A model generated the notes under the pieces. It was not told where the DNA came from. It worked only from the letters and a program-made list of their open reading frames with translations, and ran no database searches. This document shows positions 1 through 11,752 of a stretch of DNA of 64,000 bases, in pieces (the stretch's first letter is position 1; each line of letters begins with the position of its first letter). Origin of the DNA: Nomia melanderi (Eukaryota; Arthropoda; Insecta; Hymenoptera; Halictidae); contig NC_135000.1 of assembly GCF_051020985.1 (NCBI RefSeq), positions 25,078,784 through 25,142,783 on the forward strand, given 5' to 3'. The position numbers were made by a program, and so were the translations under genes.

Positions 1-229
1 TCGCGGCGAACCGTTACCGTAAAAATCGTGCACTCGAGGCTATCGACGGATGAAGATTACTGGAACAATGGAAATTTATGAATTTAGATAAGTAGAATTT
101 ATCCGTTGCATCGTGTGAAGGTTTTATTTATTTTGTCGGTTCGGTGGAATGTCGTTTATAGGAAGTTATCTGAGTTATATGAATCATTCGAAGCTTCTTG
201 TCTCTCAGTTGCTTTAGAAAAGTAATATA
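1..229. other. Non-coding start of window
   Basis: I see no gene, no repeat unit and no splice-linked exon here. The sequence is AT-rich and runs up to the first TTAA-flanked element. It probably belongs to the same long non-coding block that continues to the first dystrophin exon. Confidence 0.5.
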
Positions 230-461
230 TTAACGAAGTGTGGAATTTAGTTTGAAAAATCTCTCATTGCGCAATAAAATCAAATAATGAAGTGTAGACT
301 CGTTAAATGCAGGCGAGATGCACTTAAAATATATCCTAACGAAAAACTAAAGCGAAACGAAGAGGAATTACATGATTGTCTCAAAAAATAAATCCATCGT
401 TGAAAAAGTTAGCACCATTAAGAGTTTTAAGATGACGCGTATACTCGTCAAACACAGTTAA
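230..461. mobile_element. TTAA-flanked MITE, family J, copy 1
   Basis: A ~230-bp sequence bounded by TTAA at both ends, whose right end reads CACAGTTAA. The whole unit recurs in reverse complement near 8.7-8.95 kb. Shared stretches include GTGGAATTTAG near one end, a central AAAGCGAAAC block, and ACTCGTCAAACACAGTTAA at the other end. The copies differ at many scattered bases, so both are old. It has no open reading frame and is therefore a non-autonomous element. TTAA flanks are the target duplication of the piggyBac superfamily; membership is inferred from that feature only. Confidence 0.7.
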
Positions 462-465
462 CTGG

Positions 466-707
466 TTAACCCTTTGCACTCTGAAGGCGACTGTCAGTCA
501 TCATTTGATTCGATGCGGTAAAACTATAAAATATTTAGTGTTGAACATTATATAATGCCTTGATACGTGAAATATTGGAATAAAGTAGCTTTGCTCCTCA
601 ATATACTTGCGATTTCCCTTCGAGTTAGGTTCAAGGAATATCGTCTTCGCCTCGTTAAAAAATAATTAAACATTTCAACTGAGAAACTTCCGAGCGCAAA
701 GGGTTAA
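466..707. mobile_element. TTAA-flanked MITE, family A (CCCTTTGCACTC ends)
   Basis: The left end reads TTAACCCTTTGCACTC and the right end GAGCGCAAAGGGTTAA, giving terminal inverted repeats of about 16 bp with TTAA flanks. Its interior matches the outer element at 20.4-21.06 kb, for example a block around GATACGTGAAATATTGGAATAA. It has no coding capacity. It sits four bases from the family J copy before it, so two TTAA-targeting elements landed side by side. TIRs starting with CCC after TTAA are typical of piggyBac-type elements. Confidence 0.8.
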
Positions 708-1486
708 TTCTTTGCTAGGTTTGTTTGTTTGTGTAATGGAAGTTGGTATTCTTCTAACGTGAAATGCAAAATTCGGAAATTCTCTAAACGTTTGTAAACG
801 TTTGACAAATAAGGGATTAATATTCCTAGCACAGAAACACATTTCCCTCCATTGTCGAAATTTCGCGCAGTCCCCATTAATAAACACCGCCAGCATAGTA
901 AACCAGTCGTCCCCCTAATAGGGAAGTCCCAGCAGTGAGCATTATTAATGAACATTGCATATGAGATGGCCCGGCCAATATTTGTATCCCAACACCTGGT
1001 GTTAGATCTGCACCGTTTTCACAGATGCAGCCCGCATCTCATTCCGTATTACCGGCTCGATTCGATACCGGATTTTAAGTGGCCGATTACGAGCAAGATA
1101 AAATAATATCTGCTCGCGGCGCGCGTTCCGGGCCGACCTCATTTTCAAGATATTACACTGGAAGCTGTTAACGGCGGTTAAACATTGTTCAACCGCGCCG
1201 TGAAAATCGAGGTTAAATGTAAATCCGAATACTATTACCATGAATATTCCGAGTATCTCTTAAAAACCGATAGCTGCTTCCTTACTGAAAAACAAGCGAA
1301 GCCATCTGCGATCTATCTATTATTCAAGCATGTCCGTTCGAGATCCAGTTACTCGAACCGAAAAAAGAATCTTCGACAAGAACTCCACACTTACAGAAAC
1401 ACTCGGGTGAGCTATAAAATCTCTGATACAAGCAAGTGACGACACTAATCCGAGGTAAACCACACGCGCTAATCCCGGGACGCATA
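708..1486. other. Non-coding, no gene seen
   Basis: Unique-looking sequence with a few short open frames that have no recognisable protein character. No splice-linked exon, tRNA or repeat unit was found. Confidence 0.45.
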
Positions 1487-1724
1487 TTAACTCTTAGCAC
1501 TCCAGATGGTTTTGTAATCTATCAGCAACTGCAACTAATTTTTATGGTATCTCCAGTGATAATGAAAATTGCTGTAACGTTCCCTCGATTTTTTATTTTC
1601 CTTCTCAGTAGAAAATTTGGATGTGTGGAAAATCTAATAATTTTAGAGTAGTATGTTTGATTCGTTAAAATATTTGATATTACAACTGGTGCAATATTGG
1701 AGCCTACAGAGTTCAAAGGATTAA
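1487..1724. mobile_element. TTAA-flanked element, family D, copy 1
   Basis: The unit is bounded by TTAA and has imperfect inverted ends: CTCTTAGCACTCCAG on the left and the complement of CCTTTGAACTCTGTAGG on the right. An inverted second copy lies near 14.03-14.24 kb; shared blocks include CACATCCAAATTTT (given in the orientation of that second copy) and the run reading ATTGGAGCCTACAGAG. It has no coding capacity. It shares its right-hand TTAA with the next element. Confidence 0.6.
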
Positions 1725-1931
1725 CCCTTTGCGGACGAATGTCGACATTTCGGCGAGATGAAACGTTCATATTTGGAAGACCAAGTCGCAGGCAAATGAT
1801 ATAATTACTCAAACAGCAAGAGATTAGCACATAGTTCCTGTTATTGCTATTATTCAAGCAATTAACATATAATTTAGCTTCATCTGTCGAAGGTTTTCTA
1901 CATTTCAAAGAATCTTCGTCCGCAGTGTTAA
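1721..1931. mobile_element. TTAA-flanked MITE, family A, CGGAC subfamily
   Basis: The left end is TTAACCCTTTGCGGACGAAT followed by GTCGACATTTCGG. The right end is CTTCGTCCGCAGTGTTAA, so the inverted repeats are still clear although the last bases have drifted. The interior (GAAGACCAAGTC, AGCAAGAGAT, CAGCAC, TCATCTG) matches the copies near 7.0-7.56 kb and 19.4-19.86 kb. No coding frame. Confidence 0.75.
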
Positions 1932-3141
1932 ACTCGACCACGCTTCTGTCGTGACGTAACAAACTCACGTAATGTCACCGCTCTCCTCTTTTTATAATAA
2001 AGAAACATAACAAAGGACATAAAGCAAATACTAAAAAGCAGAGCTAGAAAGCACCGTTCAAGAATAGGAGACAGCAGCGCGCAAAATGATCGCTCATCGC
2101 CGCACTGTTTTCACAGCGACACGCCCGTTTCATCTAAACTGGGGACAGAAATTGTTGCTGGGAATGTCGTCGGGTCCGAGGGGAAGGGGGTCGGGGAACG
2201 GGCCGAGTCTTTCTTACGCCCGATTTAAGTTCCCCCCGTAAAGGGTTCTCGCGCCGTTCGTCTCGGCCGTTTAACATCAGAATTAATTACGAGGCGGTAA
2301 TAAGGCCGATGTACACTTTTATGCGATACGAGACGATCCTCCTGGCCGAGCTCTTAAGGTTTATAAGGTCATCGGCTTCTGCCCCTCCCTCCCTCAACTT
2401 TTCCCCTGTCCTTCTCCCTTGCTCTTTCAACCCTCGCGCTTCTTTCCGCCGTTTTTCATCCTCGATGCGACGTTACACGATGTTACACGACGTTACGCGG
2501 CGGACAGGGACGACGATCCCGTCGTGTAATCAGTATAATGAGCAAAGCCGGGCCGACTCCCTGTCCTCCTCCAGCTGGGTCGGGTCCCGGTGATAATTAG
2601 ACGACGCTTTTTCTCTTTGCCGCGCTTTTTGTTTGCCGGCCGTGTGCTCTTGCCCTTGGATCGACGCGGGTCCTCTGGTTACTTTGACACCGTGACGTCG
2701 CGGAATTTTCAGCGACCGGTTCAGATTCGAGTGTCCTTCCGCCTTTGGACCTCCGCCTGGCTTCGCTCGGCTCAAGAATGCGTGTCTCTGCAGCGGGGCC
2801 AGGCGCGGGAGGCGTTGACAAAAGATTCATGAGATAAACACGAACGACACATACTGTTATCTCTGATGTACCTAGGTCACCTGGGGAACGTTTCCGTTTA
2901 CATTTTGTCCCTCGTTTCGTTAGACGGGCCGTAAGGTGGCGAAGACGTAGTTCTCGCTCGAGGATGGGGTTATGCCGAGTTGAGGATTATTTTTTGGGGA
3001 TCGTCTCCTTGGTGACATCCGTTGGTTGATGTTGGGGAAAAGGGTATTTGATAGAGAAAGTTTTTCACTGGAAATATTCTACGTTTTCCGACGAGATGTA
3101 GACATCGTTCGAAACTAATTTAACGGTAATTCACAGATAAA
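1932..3141. other. Non-coding, with a GC-rich patch at 2.16-2.83 kb
   Basis: There is no convincing gene. The patch from about 2160 to 2830 is rich in CG dinucleotides and in C/T runs and gives overlapping open frames on both strands. Those frames have the biased composition expected of GC-rich DNA and no recognisable domain. Confidence 0.45.
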
Positions 3142-3639
3142 TTAACCCTTTGCACTCGGAAGCTTTCCGCTGGAAATATTCGATACTTTCCGGTGAGAGA
3201 CGACACTATTTGAAACGAAGTAATGAGAAAATATACGTAAATTAAGAAACAAATTTTATAGAAATGTTTCACTCGTTGATGCATTGTACAAAACTTGATA
3301 TTATGTATAACACTTTGCAATTTTATTGTGTTAAATCAAATGGTGAGTCACCTCTCGAGTGCAAAGGGTTAAGGAACGAAGCTATTTTATTTAAAAATGT
3401 CACATAGTAATACAAAGTTTAATTTAAGATACTAAATATTCAACTTCATAGTTTTGCTGTGTCAAATGAAATGATGACTGTGTCACCTCTCGAGTGCAAA
3501 GGGTTAAGGAACGAAGCTATTTTATTTAAATATGTCACATAGTAATACAAAGTTTAATTTAAGATACTAAATATTCAACTTCATAGTTTTGCTGTGTGAA
3601 ATGAAGTGACTGAGTCACCTCTCGAGCGTAAAGGGTTAA
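3142..3639. mobile_element. Family A MITE followed by two extra tandem copies of its 3' part
   Basis: A full element starts at TTAACCCTTTGCACTCGGAAG and ends at CTCGAGTGCAAAGGGTTAA (TTAA 3369-3372). It is followed directly by two near-identical units of about 135 and 132 bp. Each starts with GGAACGAAGCTATTTTATTTA and ends with the same right terminus and TTAA (3504-3507 and 3636-3639). The two extra units differ by only a few bases, so the amplification is much younger than the element. No coding capacity. Confidence 0.75.
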
Positions 3640-6600
3640 CTCGGAAGAATTCGGACCCAAGCGCCCACAAATGTTCGCGAAAGGAGCCGAAGCGGAGGCG
3701 TGTTGTCGGAACTTGAAACAAATGATATCTCGCGACTACCTGCGACCCGAGATTAAGACCAGTCGGTCGACTCGTGACATTCATGTTCGGCTCGAACTTT
3801 AGAATACGAGTCAGACCCGTGATATTTACGTTTAACACGATATTACGACCACGAGCCTGCCTCGTAACGTTGACGTTCGGTCCGAAACTCTCATCTCGAG
3901 TCGGACCCGTCAAAGTGTGGGGTTAACAATGTATTCAACAGTAATAAGACTGCGGAGAGGTTGACAGTGCCCGTCCATTATCGAAATACCCGATCCAGAA
4001 AAACGAATGCAACTTCTCCCTAACTTCCATGTATTCGATAATCAGCAGCGCCAGAAATAAACAGCGAAAGTTCCCCCGAAAACCTGTCAAGCATCGAAAC
4101 ATCCAGCGCAGAACGATCGAAACTCTCGTTTCGCAACTTGGAAACGATATTTTCGCCGTACCCGCGAGCGAACTGCTGCGCCCGCTCGGAACGGGGGTGG
4201 AAACTCTCTCAGGCTTCGGTGAAAATCGGATCACAGTTTCGGTAACAAAGTTCGGACAATGTTCGCCGGGCATTACTAATAATATCGTTGATCAACAACT
4301 GTCGTTTATTCGAGACGTACCTCGAGCCATCGAATGGCCGAGGGAAAAACAGGCGGACGGAAACTGCGAGCGCCGGTACGAAAAAGGGGGCGGCGGAACG
4401 GGCGAAGCGTGGAGTTCGCAGTGTAACCGACCCCGGTAATTGTTCCCTTCGCGATTTTAATGATCCGAAGCGAGAGAAGTCGCGATCCTTGTCGATGCAT
4501 TTACCTATTCAAAGCTGGCCTGCGTTTCGCGTTCGTTCGTCCGCGTCGCTCGTAAACAATGAATAATTTATTCCGTTCGCAATGGACGAGCCCCGCCGCC
4601 CCTCCTCCCCCGCCGCTGCTCGCCAGCTTTTCCGTCCACCGTGGTCCCCATCAGTTCAGAGTCCCCCTTTTGTTCCTCCTCCGCGTCTCTCGCCCGAGCA
4701 ATTCCGTCGTGCTCTAGCGCGATACACACCGGCGAGCGAGAACGAGCCCTCGAAGTCGCACAATTGCCGGGATTAAACGCTCTTCGGCCATTGTCGCGAG
4801 AGCGAACATCGCCGATGTTAATATAATTCCTACGGGAAACGGTTTAATGGCGTTCGTTCGAAGGGAAAATCGAGTGTTTGGAAAAGTCGAGCGGCCCGGC
4901 CCGTTCGGGCCTCGGGAATTTCACCGGCGCGCGGTTTACTTTGGAATCACCGTCGAACAGTTACACCGGTGTTTTCCAGTCTCGACCGAAAATTAAACGT
5001 ACAGATTATATTTAGAAATCAAATTGGAACACAGATGGAATTATAAACATCGTGAATGTTTGATAATCCACCGTTACCGTAGAAATCGGTAAACCGAAGG
5101 TAAACAAGTATTGTTTCCGTCTGACGCGAGAATTCCGTTCAATCGCGCAATCTCGTTTCACCCGATCCTCTATTGCTCCCGAGATTCCGAAAACACGGGC
5201 TCCCAAGAATATGAATTTAATGATACCGTGAACATTCCCCCGGAGTTGTTCCAGCTTCGCAGCCGACGGCGAGCAAAGAATCGCCTGTAATCCCCTTGTT
5301 TCCCGAATAGTTCTCGCGCGTTCGCTTTGATCGAATTCCTGTTCGCGGGGAAATTACGGAAAAGTTTGAAGAAACTCCGATGCCGGCCGGGGCGCAGCGA
5401 GCGGCGAAGGGGCGAGGCGTAAAACGGCGAACAAGGAAACGAAAGGGGGAGGAAGAAGAAAATGAGAGGCGGCGAGTTTGTGTTATTACTCCGTTAGAAA
5501 GTGCCCGCCGCGGGTGAAACCGTGAACGTTTCAATATCGCCGCGAAATGTTAGGCGTTTTATTGCCGTCGCGGAATCCGCGGGGCTCTCGGTTAAGTGCT
5601 AAAATATTGCGAATACTTTCTCCCCGCGGCGGAATATCAGCATTGTCGTGCGCCGGCAAGTGCAACGACCTTCCGCGAATCTGGATCGCGCTTTGAAACC
5701 TGTTAGGACACTACGTTCCCGCGGATATATGGGTATCGACAAGCGCGGCGGACGCCCGGCCCCGATGTATATCGCTCGTAAACATCGCTGTTATTGCGTT
5801 TAATTCTGTACAAACGCCCCGCGCCGACTATCCGCGCCGATCTAAAAGGAACCAGGATAACGCCCGGTCCTAAACCCCCCCGCCCCGCCACGCCCCGCCG
5901 CCGTACGATCGTATTTACCCGGCGGAGTATTTTTTCGGCTCGAAAGGGAACTTCGCGAAGGACCGGGAATGGGAACCGGGTTTCCAGTTTTTATGATTTA
6001 TTTAGAGCGGGGATACGTTGTTGCGTGAGCGGTTTTTGTAAGGCGATAAAGGGAATCGTTTTTAGAACGTTATTGTACTGTAAATATCGGATTCGTGAGA
6101 TATCAGTGTTGCAGTCGTTGCTCGGTTCGAAAATATTGCGGGGATACTGTTCGTGGTACTGGGTAGATCGTATTTGGGAGTTACGGTTTGTTTATTGTTT
6201 CTCATGTATTATTTATTACACTTTCGTTAGTGATACGATTCGGTAATGGAATTTAGATTCTCATTATTGCCGCGGGACTTTATGGAAATCTGTGTATTCG
6301 CGGATTATTCCGTGAAGAGGAGCATCAGGAAGAAATATATTTGATAATGCAGCCGAAATGTCATTGAAGTTTATGGCGCCGAATGGCTTTCAGCGTTTTA
6401 TAAATTCGCGAATGCGCCCCGTAAGTGCGTATAAACCCGCAATCTGGATGTATTACTCGCGTGCGGTTTATTTATACGGGTTTCTCGCGATGGGAAACTC
6501 ATCGGACGAGCCGGTTAATAAATGTTTGAGGCGGGATAATGGATGCGCGGACAGCGCAAGAGTAAAACTGCCCACGGAAACGCGCATTGAATCATGTGAC

Positions 6601-7006
6601 ACACGGGCGGACATTGAAACGGTTAATTGCTGCAATCATACACGGCCCCTCTTAGGCAACAGTGGTCGCTCACTTGTTAACCGGGCAGAGATTACACAGA
6701 TAGACAATCGTGTTAAGGATCTCCGATTTCAAACGTCCTTCCAACTTGTATTACACGCGAGAGCCGAGGCGACTCGTTCCAGATTTACACCGCAGAAATG
6801 CTCTCGGGCGGACTTTTGCTCCAAAGTGGAACGCAGACCTTAGGTGACGTTCTACGCTTCATGCTTTACTTAATCCTTCGTCGTCTCTTTTCATTCACGG
6901 CCATTGAACTCTTCGGAACAATATTCCTCCATATTCCTCTATATTCTTCTGTATTCTTCTGTATTCTTCTATATTCTTCTCGATCAAGATTCAAAATTCC
7001 AGATAA
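3640..7006. other. Non-coding, GC-rich between about 3.9 and 6.0 kb
   Basis: I see no gene. The part from 4.1 to 5.95 kb is CpG-rich with several open frames of 60-150 codons on both strands; none shows a domain, signal peptide or splice partner. Around 6920-6980 there is a short tandem run of an imperfect ATATTCTTCTGT-type unit. Confidence 0.45.
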
Positions 7007-7559
7007 TTGACCCTTCGTGGACGACATTTCGAGATGAAATTCTGATATTTGGAATACTAAGCTACGAATGATTTAATTACTTGAATAGCAAGAGATCAGT
7101 GTAGTGCCCTTTTTTCTATTCTGTAAGCATTCGATGTATAATTAACTTGATACGTTGTAAGTTTTGTGTACTTTAACCCTTTGCGGACCAATGGCGACAT
7201 TTCGAGATGAAATTCTGATATTTGGAATACTAAGCTACGAATGATTTAATTACTTGAATAGCAAGAGATCAGTGTAGTGTCCTTGTTTTCTATTCTATAA
7301 GCATTCGATGTATAATTAACTTGATACGTTGTAAGTTTTGTATACTTTAACCCTTTGCGGAAGAATGTCGACATTTAGGCAGATGAAATTTTCATATTTC
7401 GAAGACCAAGTCTCAAACAAGAAATAATTAATTATTTGAACAGCAAGAGATCAGCACATACTTTCCCTATTTTCTATTGTTTAAGCAATTGATGTATAAT
7501 TTAACTTCATCTGGTGAAGGTTTCGTATGTATCTAAGAACTTCGTCCGCAAAGGGTTAG
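7007..7559. mobile_element. Tandem array of family A (CGGAC) MITE 5' parts ending in a full copy
   Basis: Three successive left ends are seen: a decayed one at 7007, then TTAACCCTTTGCGGAC at 7173 and 7347. The first two units are ~166 and ~174 bp and nearly identical (GAGATGAAATTCTGATATTTGG, ATGTATAATTAACTTGATACG). Neither has a right terminus. The third unit is a more diverged full-length copy (~210 bp) closing with GTCCGCAAAGGGTTAG. This is the mirror of the array at 3.1-3.6 kb, where the right part was amplified. Confidence 0.72.
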
Positions 7560-8180
7560 AGAAGACTAATAAATTCTACAGTTCCCTCATCGTTTAGTCC
7601 GCGAGATTTCCTAATTTGTCTGTACCTTCAATGGAGTTTTTCCAGATAAAATTTTGCATCGGGGAGGGCGCAGTACTGTTAGTACGAAAGTAAGAATCAA
7701 TAAATCAATTTGCAACCAGCGTCGTATTAAGTTACTTCCGTTGCAAGCAACTATGTGTGTTTCTGGCATTCGATTTCCAAGTCGAGCGAATTCAGTTAAA
7801 AGGGTAGTAATGTATCAGTTACTTGCACGCGCAGAAGGGTGAAATAAAAAATTCCCTTTCAGTCACGATACACGGAGGGTCAATCTAATGGAAACTGAAG
7901 TTCACTTGGGACTCCCTTCGCGACCCTTGGCAAAGTGAAATCTCCCATTTCCGATTTCAAATCAGAAGAGCGTCCCCAGGTATGAAAAAGGTCTCAGCGG
8001 AGGTCAATCAAAGAAATTATACATGGGTTGGTCGCGATGTGATTCTGTGCTGCCTGGTCGTGATCACAGTTAAATTCCAAAGACTGGCGAACGCATACAA
8101 ATTATAATATAAAGCAGTACCTTCGGGAAATGATGGACTCCGAATGAATACATAGAAAGTCCTCTCTTGCTCTGTAAACC
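7560..8180. other. Non-coding, no gene seen
   Basis: No exon, repeat unit or RNA gene is supported. One ~60-codon open frame around 7.65-7.84 kb lacks any recognisable feature. Confidence 0.4.
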
Positions 8181-8406
8181 TTAACACTTTGAATGATATA
8201 GGGGTCACTGGTGAATTACTATAGTTCACTCAATTAAACGATGATTATATGAAAGCATTTCTATATTATAAATAATGCTACCTAATACGTTGACATTCAA
8301 CTAGCTGAACGTGGAATAGTAATGCCATTCGAGTGAATGATTCAATATTATATTTTTTCCATTTTGTGTTTCCCTCTATGAAATCGTGCGGCGTTCAACG
8401 TGTTAA
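8181..8406. mobile_element. TTAA-flanked MITE, family B, copy 1
   Basis: Starts with TTAACACTTTGAATGATA and ends with GCGTTCAACGTGTTAA, imperfect inverted ends of about 14 bp. Internal blocks TATAGTTCACTCAATTAAAC and TTTCTATATTATAAATAATG recur in the copies near 14.3, 19.0 and 20.8 kb. No coding capacity; TTAA flanks suggest the piggyBac superfamily. Confidence 0.72.
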
Positions 8407-8723
8407 TTAAAGGCAAAAATTTCAGTCAGCAACTTTTAGATTCAGCCATGTTTTATAAAAGTTAACTATATAAAACTAATTCCATAATTCACTAACACTA
8501 TTAGCCAACACCACATAACACTAATCCTCCAATTCACTCAACCCCTAATTTACAAACGCAATCACCATTCAGAAGATCTACCTAACAGAAGTTAACACAG
8601 AAACAACTAGAAGCATTGATTTAGCAATACCCAAATTGAATTGTAAATCAATTAAAGTCTCAGTAAATACTCTTGGAGTTATAAAGAAATTTCAAGTCAA
8701 TTCAACTACTCGGTACTTACCAG
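8407..8723. other. AT-rich spacer, no gene seen
   Basis: A low-GC stretch between two TTAA-flanked elements, with runs of short CTAA/CACTAA-like words. No exon or RNA gene is supported. Confidence 0.4.
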
Positions 8724-8946
8724 TTAACTGTGTTTGACGAGTATACACGTCATCGTAAAGCTTGACACGATACTGATTCTCTCAGCGATGAATTCTTTAT
8801 TTCTTCACATAAACATGTAATTCTTCTGTTTCGCTTTGATCTTTCATTAAAATATACTCAGCATTCGTCCTTCGACGAGCACACGCTCCATTTTTATTTT
8901 ATTGCGCGCAGACCGAGAGGTTTTTCCAACTAAATTCCACAGTTAA
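8724..8946. mobile_element. TTAA-flanked MITE, family J, copy 2 (inverted relative to copy 1)
   Basis: Bounded by TTAA with ends CTGTGTTTGACGAG and AATTCCACAGTTAA. It is the reverse complement of the unit at 230-461 over its whole length, with many point differences and a few indels. No open frame. The mirror-image pair could form an 8-kb inverted repeat, although the divergence makes stable pairing unlikely. Confidence 0.72.
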
Positions 8947-11504
8947 CAGGTTAATATTAACAGATCCAAACCATTACCAATTGTCAATCTCCGAGAAAAC
9001 GTAGACACAGGATAAACAGGAAATCCATTTCCGCTAATAATATAATTATCGATCAAATATATACGTAGCACACAGAATTATATAAGAAATCCTAGAGCAA
9101 GGCGTCGAGATCTACAATCACAATGCCCGAAGGCGCAGCGAGAGCCTAATGACTCGAGCATGAATCCCGTGGTCTCGATTTATACGTCGGTTCCTCGACC
9201 TCGTTCAGCCGGCATTCATCGCGCTCGTCCGAGAGGAAGCCGAGATGTAACGAGAAAACAAGGGGGTTCGTAGCTGCTGAACCAGCGGCGAGATCAGAAC
9301 GCCCTCGGACCATGGGGGTTGCTCGCGAAAGGGGGACGCGGGCCGGGGGGACGGGGAATTTTAATGGGGGCAACGGGGCTGGCCTCCTCAATGGGAAAAT
9401 TGTACCGGAAGTCGCAACGGCGGCCGGTGGAGCGAGCGCAGGGGTTAAAGGCCCATTAAGTGCGCCGCAATCTCGTCCTGCGTCGCGCTGCTACCCGCGG
9501 GAGAAAGAAGGACGCCGTGCGCCGAGGGTCGCGCAGGGGTAAAAAGGGCGGCCAGGCGCTGGTTCGAGTGGAAAATGTGCGCGGCCGACAAATGTCGTCG
9601 CCTAAACTGCCGTAAATGCGGGAGAGGATTCGACGGGGTGTTCGAAGACGGGTACGCTAAAACGTCGAGTCGACGCTGACGCTTTATGGGGTGCGATCGT
9701 TTGAATATTCTAGGAAATTGTGGTTCCGCGTCGACTTTCGAGATTTTCGAATGATGCTTCTGGAACGTGTAGGTTAGCTTTGGTTCTGTACGAGTAGATA
9801 CGTTTCGGTTTCGTTATTCCGTTGCAAGATAATTGTGAAGCAATCGTTGACAGTGAGGTAATTCTTGCGAGACTAATCATCGGTGATAAATCTTCAGGTG
9901 TTATTATACGTTAGGTTTATGGATCAGTAATAGTAGGCATTAATGGAGTTGTGCTTTACTTTATATTTTAATTTCTCAATCGCCGTCGGTGATTATTTAA
10001 CAGTACCGGCTTATTTATTATTGCTGTCGTGACTAGTTGAAGCGGTTGTAAAATAATGATAAAGGAATTTGACGAAATATGTTTCTTGGAAACAGAAGGA
10101 AGGATAGAAATTGAGACGCCGATTAATCGGATGTAAGAATTGATGTAAAGTGGAACGCACGGGTAAAGGATGCATTTTGAAGCAAATTTTACAACCAGTC
10201 TGACCACGGTACGTTTAGTGTTAACAGAAGTTCGTCGACACGAGTGTCGCTAGTCTGACTTGGTTAATCAGATCGCGCTCGCTCTTTGAAAAACGAGGCA
10301 CGATTGGCCACGCTCCAACGAACATGAAAGAGTAATATAAATTGAAGGGGACTTCACCGCGGCGCGCAAAGAAGGAAAAGGTTGGCCCGATTAAAATATT
10401 AATCTACGCGGCGCGAGCGAGCGCGAGCGCGCTGGCGCTCGCTCGCGGAAGTTCGACGAATCGAGGGGACCGAAGTTAAACGGGACGCTTTGTTAAAGTT
10501 ATGAGCTCGCTTTTTCGACGGTGGTCAGGCACGAAGTTGGACTCTCATGAAGTTCCGTGAGCGCACGCGTTAAAAACACACGTTCCGCGGAACTGAAATA
10601 CTCCGCGGAATGCGGGAAGCCCGCCCGAGGCTGGCCGCTTGATAAAAAGTTTATGGTCCCGAGCGGCGGTGCGCCACGCAAAGTAACATAATTGCCATTG
10701 TGGTTTTCCATTTGCGGCGCTCGAGACTTTTCCTTTTTTTCCCCATTCTTTCCCACTTTCCAGCTGCGCGATGATGATCCTGTAATCCCTGTACCTATCT
10801 CATCCGAGTAGAAATGACACGCTCGCCGCGGGGTCATCGAACGTGCTCATCGAAACTATTTCCGACGCTGAACTTTTCTTTCTCATTTTTCCCAGTTTTT
10901 GCGTTTATAAGACGGAGATTCTTTGATCTCCGTATCGCTTGACGAAGAATTACACTTTTGTCTCGGTATGACTGTCATTGACAATTTTTATCGAAAATCA
11001 GCGCTAGAAATTTTTCTTTCTCATTTTTTCCACTCGAGTTATAAGATGATGATTCTTTAATCTCTGTATCTTCCGATGGAGAATAATACTTTGGTTTTGG
11101 TGTTACTGTCGTTGGAAGTCATTCGAAACTATTTGCGACGATAGACTCTTTGTCTTGGTCTATTTCACTTTTCAGCTGTACGATGATTATCTTCCAAATA
11201 AAAACGACACTTTCACTGGCGTATCATCGGATATTCCCATCGAAATAAAGAGACCAAAAGGTCGATGATCCAGGAAATCGAACGATCGGCGGGGAACAAA
11301 ATTACGAGGACGCGCGCTGGAAACTCATTTCGGCCGAATCTGCAATTAAACGCGCGGCATAACGCGGTCGATTGTCACAATGTCCCCGTAACATCACTCG
11401 TTCCCCTTCCCCCCGATCCACATATTTCCCGCGCGCGGCGGCGCCGCCGTTAAATGTAACGATGAATAATCCGAATTAATTCGCGTTTGCTTCATTCGAT
11501 TACT
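8947..11504. other. Non-coding with GC-rich islands
   Basis: No gene was recognised. GC-rich islands lie at about 9.14-9.66 and 10.34-10.85 kb, the second with a GCGCGAGCGAGCGCGAGCGC run near 10.42 kb. AT-rich DNA separates them. Open frames of 76-112 codons within the islands look compositional. Confidence 0.42.
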
Positions 11505-11752
11505 TTAACACTTTGACCGCCACGCCAAGCTCGTCGAATTCGATCGACGTAACTTTTTATCCAGCTTCGAAGATTAATTCTCTTTTCGGCACGCCGAGCA
11601 GACCGAATTCCATTGAATCAGCGAGACGGAAGAGGATTAATAAACCGATCACCGTGAAAAACCTTAATTCTCCGATTTCCCTTTCGTTGGACCAATTACT
11701 TTGAGAATATAATCAACTCGACGAGCGTCAATTCGTGCGGTCAACGCGTTAA
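11505..11752. mobile_element. TTAA-flanked MITE, family G (single copy seen)
   Basis: The left end is TTAACACTTTGACCGCCACG and the right end GTGCGGTCAACGCGTTAA, giving inverted repeats of about 14 of 16 matching bases with perfect TTAA flanks. Length is ~248 bp and it has no coding capacity. The ends resemble family B in their first bases (TTAACAC) but the interior differs. Confidence 0.65.

Noticed and set aside
1522..1968. 148-codon minus-strand open frame
   Set aside because: It runs through two TTAA-flanked non-coding elements; frame openness is accidental.
5794..6246. 150-codon open frame on the plus strand in a GC-rich patch
   Set aside because: Composition (Arg/Pro-rich, then Phe/Tyr/Ile-rich) follows local base content. 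No domain, no splice partner, and an overlapping frame is open on the other strand.
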